Shown in pieces: positions 59,835 through 64,000 of a stretch of DNA of 64,000 nucleotides; position 1 is the first letter of the stretch, and each line of letters opens with the position of its first letter. The notes beneath the pieces are model-generated. The model saw only the letters and a list, made by a program, of their open reading frames with translations, made no database searches and was not told the origin of the DNA. Source of the stretch: DASXHD01 sp038239005 (GTDB lineage Bacteria; Myxococcota_A; Polyangia; Polyangiales; Polyangiaceae); assembly GCA_038239005.1 (NCBI GenBank), contig JBBSFE010000009.1, forward strand, positions 26,359-90,358, given 5' to 3'. The translations under genes and the position numbers were made by a program.

Positions 59835-61700
59835 CTAAGCGAGCTGCACGTTCATGCGTTTGTTGAGGCGCATGCGCCAACGCAAGATGCCGTAGGCAAT
59901 GAAGAGGAGCGGTCCGAAGAAGGTCAGCATGATGCCGATGTTGCGCTGCGTGTCCTTGCGGGCGTCGCGCATCTCCTTCTCTTTGCGTTTGATGTCTTCT
60001 TCGCTTTCGTTCTCGTCGTACTTCGGCGCGCTGACGTCGCCGTAGACCAAGCCTGGCTCGCTGAGGAGCTTGGCCGAGACAGCGATCAAGTCGGTGTCGC
60101 CCGTGAGCCAGTCGAGCGTGTTTTTCGTCGCCATGATCGAATAGAGCAGCGGCACAGCGCCGCGTTGCAAGTCGGCGTAGGGGCCGGCGATCTGGAGGAG
60201 CTTCTCGTCGCCCGGCATGCTCTGCATACCGAACTGACGCATCTGCGGGTTGGCATCTTCGCCGTTGCCTGCGCGAGCGAACGGGTTCGCCGTGAACTGT
60301 GCAGAAGCGAGAACGAAGACGCGCGCGGTTTTGCCTTCCGGCGTTTCGGCGGCGGCCGCGATGCCCATGTTGTCGCCTGACGGGAACGCGCTCTTCAGCT
60401 TTCCTTCGACGCGCGCCGCCACGTTGTACTGCTGCCACTCGCCCTTGGGGCGCCACGATTGCAGACCGAGGTCCACCGTGTCGTCCGTTTTGCGAATCGA
60501 GTGGGGTGTCGAGCGCGCGACGATCGAGAAGTCCGACGCAAGCGGTTGCTTGTCCTTGTGGAGCAAGAGCGACGAGCACATCGGAAGCACGACTTCCGTC
60601 ATTCGGAAGAACGCCGGGAAGCTCGTGTCGACGAGCGATTTGTCGGGGTCGCCGGAGAACCGCGCGTCGTCGACGACTTCGAGGAGCTGCGGGAATCGCA
60701 CGCTGCCGACGCCGCCTTGCGTGAACATCGAGACGCGGAAGCTACGCCCGAAATCGAGCACCACATCTTTGCGAAGCTCGATGCCGTAGCCGTCGAGGAG
60801 CTTGTCGAGCCCGCGCGTGGAGAGCGTCGCGTTCATCGTGGCGTCGTGCTCTTTCAAGTTCACGGCGCTCGCGAAGACTGCGAGTGATTTACCCTTCATC
60901 ACGAACTCGTCGATGCGGCGGAGATCTTTCTCGCCGATGTCTTTGCCGGGTTGCAAAATCATGAGCCCGTCAAGGGTGTCGTCGATGGGCGCGTCGCCGT
61001 TTTTCGTGTCGACGTCGACGAAGCTGTAAAACGGAAAGTTGCGGCCGATGACTTCTTGCATCGACGGCTTACCCGCCTGCGAAGGAACGAGGTTCGCTTC
61101 GCTGAGCTTCATCTCGTCGTGCCCGATGAGGACGCCCACTTTGTGCTTCACGCCGTCGCCCTTGTCGCGGAGCTCGCGAACCTTGTTCGTGATCCAGAAC
61201 TCGAGGCCTTGGTTGTTGTCGGGCGAGAGAACCGGAATGACGTCCTTCTCGACGCCGTACTTGAACACGAGGCCCATGTAGCCCTGCGTGATGCCGAGCT
61301 TTTCGTCGCTCTCGCTCTCGTTGAGAAGCATGGGTTTCAGGCCGGCTTTTTCGGCTTCTTCCTTCTTCTTCTCGTCGTCTTTGACCTCGATGAGGTTGTA
61401 TTCGAACTTGGAGCCGCCCGCGTTTTTGTACTCCTGGAGGAGATCGCGCAAATCGCGAACGAAGGCGTCGAGCTTGGGAAGGCCGCGCGTGATGTAAGCG
61501 TCGATGGTGAGCGTTTGCTTCATCGACTTCAGCAAGCGCCCGCTGCCTTGCGACAGCGTGTAACGCTCGACGTGCGTCATGTCCTTGCGGGTGTACAGGC
61601 CGAACGCGCCGAGGGCGTTCACCGCAACGCAGATGAGAGCGATCACGACCAAGAGCACGAGGCTCTCGGTCGCTGCTTTGGTTTTACGTTCCATGGCCAT
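59835..61700 (-). CDS. GldG-family ABC-transporter-associated protein
   Basis: A 621-aa protein with a membrane helix near the N-terminus (SLVLLVVIALICVAVNALGAF), a large periplasmic part and a second helix near the end (NIGIMLTFFGPLLFIAYGIL). The periplasmic region shows the GldG/IFT52-like core: GVLIGHDEMKLSE, DDTLDGLMILQPGKDIGE, RRIDEFVMKGKSLAVFAS. A charged Lys/Glu segment (DDEKKKEEAEKAG) lies at ~105. With GldA and GldF it forms the Gld-type ABC complex needed for gliding in Bacteroidetes; in myxobacteria the same operon type has an unsettled role. Confidence 0.9.
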   Translation of the reverse strand: MAMERKTKAATESLVLLVVIALICVAVNALGAFGLYTRKDMTHVERYTLSQGSGRLLKSMKQTLTIDAYITRGLPKLDAFVRDLRDLLQEYKNAGGSKFEYNLIEVKDDEKKKEEAEKAGLKPMLLNESESDEKLGITQGYMGLVFKYGVEKDVIPVLSPDNNQGLEFWITNKVRELRDKGDGVKHKVGVLIGHDEMKLSEANLVPSQAGKPSMQEVIGRNFPFYSFVDVDTKNGDAPIDDTLDGLMILQPGKDIGEKDLRRIDEFVMKGKSLAVFASAVNLKEHDATMNATLSTRGLDKLLDGYGIELRKDVVLDFGRSFRVSMFTQGGVGSVRFPQLLEVVDDARFSGDPDKSLVDTSFPAFFRMTEVVLPMCSSLLLHKDKQPLASDFSIVARSTPHSIRKTDDTVDLGLQSWRPKGEWQQYNVAARVEGKLKSAFPSGDNMGIAAAAETPEGKTARVFVLASAQFTANPFARAGNGEDANPQMRQFGMQSMPGDEKLLQIAGPYADLQRGAVPLLYSIMATKNTLDWLTGDTDLIAVSAKLLSEPGLVYGDVSAPKYDENESEEDIKRKEKEMRDARKDTQRNIGIMLTFFGPLLFIAYGILRWRMRLNKRMNVQLA

Positions 61701-61708
61701 GGTTCAAA

Positions 61709-62605
61709 TCACTTCCACTTCCGGCTTTCGAGCTGCCGGAAAGAAACGAGCAAGCAAACGACTGCAATCGACACGAAATAGAGGAGAGCGCGTGTGTCGA
61801 TGATGCCGCGTGCGAACGGCAAGAAACGCGACTGAAAGCTGATGAAGCTGAAGATGTCGCCGGTGGCGCCGGGAATCGTCTCGACCAAGAAGCCGAGGCC
61901 CCAGAGCGTGAGCATCACGACGGCCGTCACGAAGAACGAGATGATCTGACTCTCGGTGAAGCTCGAGAACATCATCCCGATCGCGACGCCTGCGCCGCAA
62001 AACACGAACAGGCCGAGATACCCCGTCCACACGGGACCCCAATCGAGCGGGCCAAGGTGCCAGGGCCAAACGAACATCGCGAATGGATACGTGAGCGTCG
62101 CGAGAAGGAGGATCGTGCACATCCCGAGTGAGGCGATGTACTTGCCGAGGATGACCTCGCTATCGCGGACGGGCATCGTGATGAGGAGCTCGATCGTTCC
62201 CGAGCGCTTCTCTTCGGCGAGCACACCCATCGTGACGAGCGGGACGACGAGGCAAAGCGCGCCGGGCGCGAAGTCGAAGAGGCGCATCATCGTCGCGCGA
62301 TCGACCTGCCAAAAGCCGCCTTGGTAAAAGAAGAAGTATCCGCCGAGGCCGAGCATCGAGAGACCGATGACGACGTAAGCGACGAGCGAGTCGAAGTAGG
62401 CGCGGAGCTCGCGCTTGGCGATCGTCCACGTGTTCTTGAGCGATCCGAGCACGCCGCTGCCGGACGTGTCGCGCGGAGCAGGTTTCGGCTGAGTGGGCCT
62501 CTTGGCGACGACTTTTTCTTCTTCGTCGTCCTCCTCCTCTTCGTCTTCCTCTTCGTCGTGCTCTTTGTCTTCGAGCTCGGAGGCTGAGGTGTCTTTGGTG
62601 CTCAT
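61709..62605 (-). CDS. Gld-type ABC transporter permease with acidic N-terminal extension
   Basis: A 298-aa GldF-like permease. The first ~31 residues are an acidic tract (ELEDKEHDEEEDEEEEDDEE), followed by a basic/Pro linker. Six hydrophobic helices follow, with the ABC-2 type coupling loop VLAEEKRSGTIELLITMPVRDSEVILGK. ATG 62605 overlaps the gldA stop. The acidic extension faces the acidic C-terminal tail of the ATPase gene product encoded just upstream; it is not part of usual GldF. Confidence 0.88.
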   Translation of the reverse strand: MSTKDTSASELEDKEHDEEEDEEEEDDEEEKVVAKRPTQPKPAPRDTSGSGVLGSLKNTWTIAKRELRAYFDSLVAYVVIGLSMLGLGGYFFFYQGGFWQVDRATMMRLFDFAPGALCLVVPLVTMGVLAEEKRSGTIELLITMPVRDSEVILGKYIASLGMCTILLLATLTYPFAMFVWPWHLGPLDWGPVWTGYLGLFVFCGAGVAIGMMFSSFTESQIISFFVTAVVMLTLWGLGFLVETIPGATGDIFSFISFQSRFLPFARGIIDTRALLYFVSIAVVCLLVSFRQLESRKWK

Positions 62606-63726
62606 TTTTTCTCGTCCTCCTTTTCTTCTTCGTCTTCTTCCTCGTCTTCTTCTTCCTCGTCTTCCTCGTCCTCTTCCTCTTCTTCGTCCTCTTCGTCTTC
62701 TTCCTCTTCCTCTTCGGAGCCGAGCTTCCGGTTACGGAGCTCGTCGCCGAGGGTCAGGCTGCGGAAGACGTTTTCGAGCGTTTGCGCGTCGCGATGGAGC
62801 TCGAGCAAAACCCAGCCTTTGTCTGCGATGAGGGCGAAGATCTCAGGCCTGAGATCTTCGGTCGATTCGGTCGACAGCGAATACGCGTGGGCGCGCTCGT
62901 CCGTCGGGAGCTCGGCGACGGCGTTCACGTTCGGGAGCGCACGAAGCGCGGACTCGACTTGCTCCTTCTTGGGGAGCTCGCCCTTGCCGCGATACGGCGA
63001 TGCGCCCGTCGACTCTTGAATCCACACGACGTAGCGAACCTTGCCGGAGCGGGCGCGGATCTCGTCGAGCGGACCGTCGGCGACGACACGGCCCTTGCGC
63101 ACGATGATCGCGCGGGCGCACGCCGCCTCGACCTCGGCCAAGTTGTGCGTCGAGAGGAGAACGGTGCGGTCGGTGCCGATGCGCTGGAGGTATTCGAGGA
63201 ACTCGGCCTTCTCGTTGGGGTCGAGATCGCTCGTGGGCTCGTCGAGAATGAGAATCGGCGGGTCGTGGATGAGTGCTTGCGCGAGACCGACGCGTTGCCG
63301 ATAGCCGTGCGAGAGGTGCCGGATTTCCTTTCCGAGCACCTGCGCGATGCCGCAAACCTCGACGACGTCTTTGGCGCGCTTCACGAACTTCGCCGGGTCG
63401 AGCTGGCGGAGGTCCGACGCGAAGCGCAGGTACTCGAGCACGCTCATCTCGGTGTAGAGCGGCGCGCGCTGCGGGAGGTACCCTATGCTCCGACGAACCG
63501 CGAGGGGCTGGTCGAACACGTCCGCGCCGTTCACGCGCGCTGTGCCCTGTGTGGGCGAGATGAAGCACGTGAGGATACGCATGGTCGTCGATTTTCCGGC
63601 GCCGTTCGGCCCGAGAAATCCAACAACCTCGCCTCGGTTCACTTCGAAGCTAATTTTGTCGAGCGCGCGAAATGCACCGTAGTTCTTGGTCAGATCGCTC
63701 GCTTGAATCATCACATCGGTAGGCAT
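62602..63726 (-). CDS. Gld-type ABC transporter ATPase with acidic C-terminal tail
   Basis: A 374-aa ABC-2-type ATPase. Walker A GPNGAGKST, signature LSHGYRQRVGLAQAL, Walker B ILILDEPTSDLDP and the switch His in LLSTHNLAEVE are intact. A domain of ~90 residues follows the nucleotide-binding domain, then a 38-residue tail (337-374) made almost only of Glu, Asp and Lys. Its ribosome-binding site AGGAG lies upstream of ATG 63726 and a sigma70-like promoter at 63770-63797. It is the first gene of the operon gldA-gldF-gldG-DUF4340-dehydrogenase. Confidence 0.92.
   Translation of the reverse strand: MPTDVMIQASDLTKNYGAFRALDKISFEVNRGEVVGFLGPNGAGKSTTMRILTCFISPTQGTARVNGADVFDQPLAVRRSIGYLPQRAPLYTEMSVLEYLRFASDLRQLDPAKFVKRAKDVVEVCGIAQVLGKEIRHLSHGYRQRVGLAQALIHDPPILILDEPTSDLDPNEKAEFLEYLQRIGTDRTVLLSTHNLAEVEAACARAIIVRKGRVVADGPLDEIRARSGKVRYVVWIQESTGASPYRGKGELPKKEQVESALRALPNVNAVAELPTDERAHAYSLSTESTEDLRPEIFALIADKGWVLLELHRDAQTLENVFRSLTLGDELRNRKLGSEEEEEEDEEDEEEEEDEEDEEEEDEEEDEEEKEDEKK
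62606..62717. repeat. polypyrimidine/polypurine tract in the gldA 3' end
   Basis: A ~110-bp run composed of CTC, CTT, TCC and TCG triplets on the plus strand encodes the Glu/Asp/Lys tail of the ATPase. A shorter similar tract at 62517-62575 encodes the acidic start of the permease. Such runs can expand or contract by slippage and can form triplex DNA. Confidence 0.85.
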
Positions 63727-63769
63727 CCAAGCTCCTCTGCGCGGCTAAATGCGGGCTCGCGGAGCGCGC

Positions 63770-63797
63770 ATCCTAGTCTTGAGGTCCGCCCTGTCAA
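63770..63797 (-). promoter_or_regulatory. sigma70-type promoter of the Gld-like operon
   Basis: On the minus strand TTGACA (63797-63792) and TAGGAT (63775-63770) are separated by 16 bp. The expected start of transcription is ~7 bp downstream, giving a leader of ~37 nt before the gldA ATG with its AGGAG ribosome-binding site. The -35 is a perfect consensus. Confidence 0.6.
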
Positions 63798-63866
63798 CGT
63801 CCCGGCGCGCCGCCAGAAACCCGCGGAAGGCCGCCGTATTCCCGATCGAGGGGATATAACCGACCC

Positions 63867-64000
63867 ATGCCGGACTCGCGGCGCCCCCAAGGCGACCTAT
63901 GGCCCTCCTACCCAGGCCAGCCCCCCAAGGCTGCAGATCGTTCGGTTCCGCACGATCTCCGCCCGGCAGATCGGTCGGGTCCGCAACATCAAACCCCGCG
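63867..64000 (+). CDS. start of a Pro/Arg-rich protein, truncated by the window end
   Basis: ATG 63867 opens a frame that runs off the window after 44 codons (MPDSRRPQGDLWPSYPGQPP at the start). The composition is Pro/Arg/Ser-rich and no family is visible. The 140 bp upstream (63727-63866) carries the minus-strand gldA promoter, and GAGGGGATATAACC lies just before the ATG. Too short to judge; may be the disordered leader of a larger gene. Confidence 0.35.
   Translation, partial: MPDSRRPQGDLWPSYPGQPPKAADRSVPHDLRPADRSGPQHQTP

Overview
The window is a GC-rich, gene-dense chromosomal segment whose content points to a myxobacterium (Myxococcota, most like the Polyangiales/Sorangiineae side). The signs are three PknB-type Ser/Thr kinases, many lipoproteins with Cys-, Asp- or Gly-rich mature regions, a b-type succinate dehydrogenase, a Gld-like ABC operon, a coding style full of 4-bp GTGA/ATGA overlaps, and frequent GTG/TTG starts. 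No rRNA, tRNA, CRISPR array or complete insertion sequence was found. The species assignment is inference.

Layout. 0-2.5 kb: the tail of a HEAT-repeat protein overlapping a lipoprotein protein-arginine deiminase with a complete catalytic set. 2.5-6.7 kb (minus): sdhC-sdhA-sdhB plus an outer-membrane beta-barrel protein. 6.7-16 kb: TPR and LpoA-like lipoproteins, a biotin carboxylase (accC), a Cys-rich lipoprotein divergent from a large alpha/beta-hydrolase lipoprotein, and a membrane protein. 16-22.3 kb: metG, a PIN/RHH toxin-antitoxin pair with a palindromic operator, a divergent EF-Tu paralogue preceded by a terminator-like hairpin, an M15 peptidase lipoprotein, and thymidine phosphorylase. 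22.3-28 kb: an accessory stretch with two AbiEii-like nucleotidyltransferase modules, a decayed duplicate of the second module, a YdeI-family gene wearing the first codons of the toxin gene, a WYL-type regulator, a cytochrome c'-like lipoprotein and a divergent SDR/TetR pair with a perfect operator.

28-41 kb: a KamA-family lysine aminomutase gene broken by a 1-bp frameshift. A minus-strand set encodes an outer-membrane protein, a small membrane protein, a lipoprotein and a hypothetical protein. It is divergent from a long plus-strand run (kinase, iPGM-like metalloenzyme, DUF1232 protein, second kinase, TPR/PEGA-like protein, SUMF1-like lipoprotein). A third, coiled-coil kinase lies on the minus strand. 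41-48.6 kb: two tatA genes separated by four 26-bp tandem repeats, an aspartate-type aminotransferase coupled to an octahaem cytochrome, a DUF3160 lipoprotein, queE, and a Phd/PIN toxin-antitoxin pair.

48.6-64 kb: a gluconeogenic/glycolytic pair (class I fructose-bisphosphatase on the minus strand and DhnA-type aldolase on the plus strand), a Coq4-motif protein, a periplasmic double-DTG aspartyl protease, a large radical SAM protein resembling the tetraether/membrane-spanning-lipid synthase (Tes) family, and a five-gene minus operon. That operon encodes GldA-GldF-GldG-DUF4340-Leu/Phe dehydrogenase, and its ATPase and permease carry facing acidic tails. A convincing sigma70-type promoter precedes gldA.
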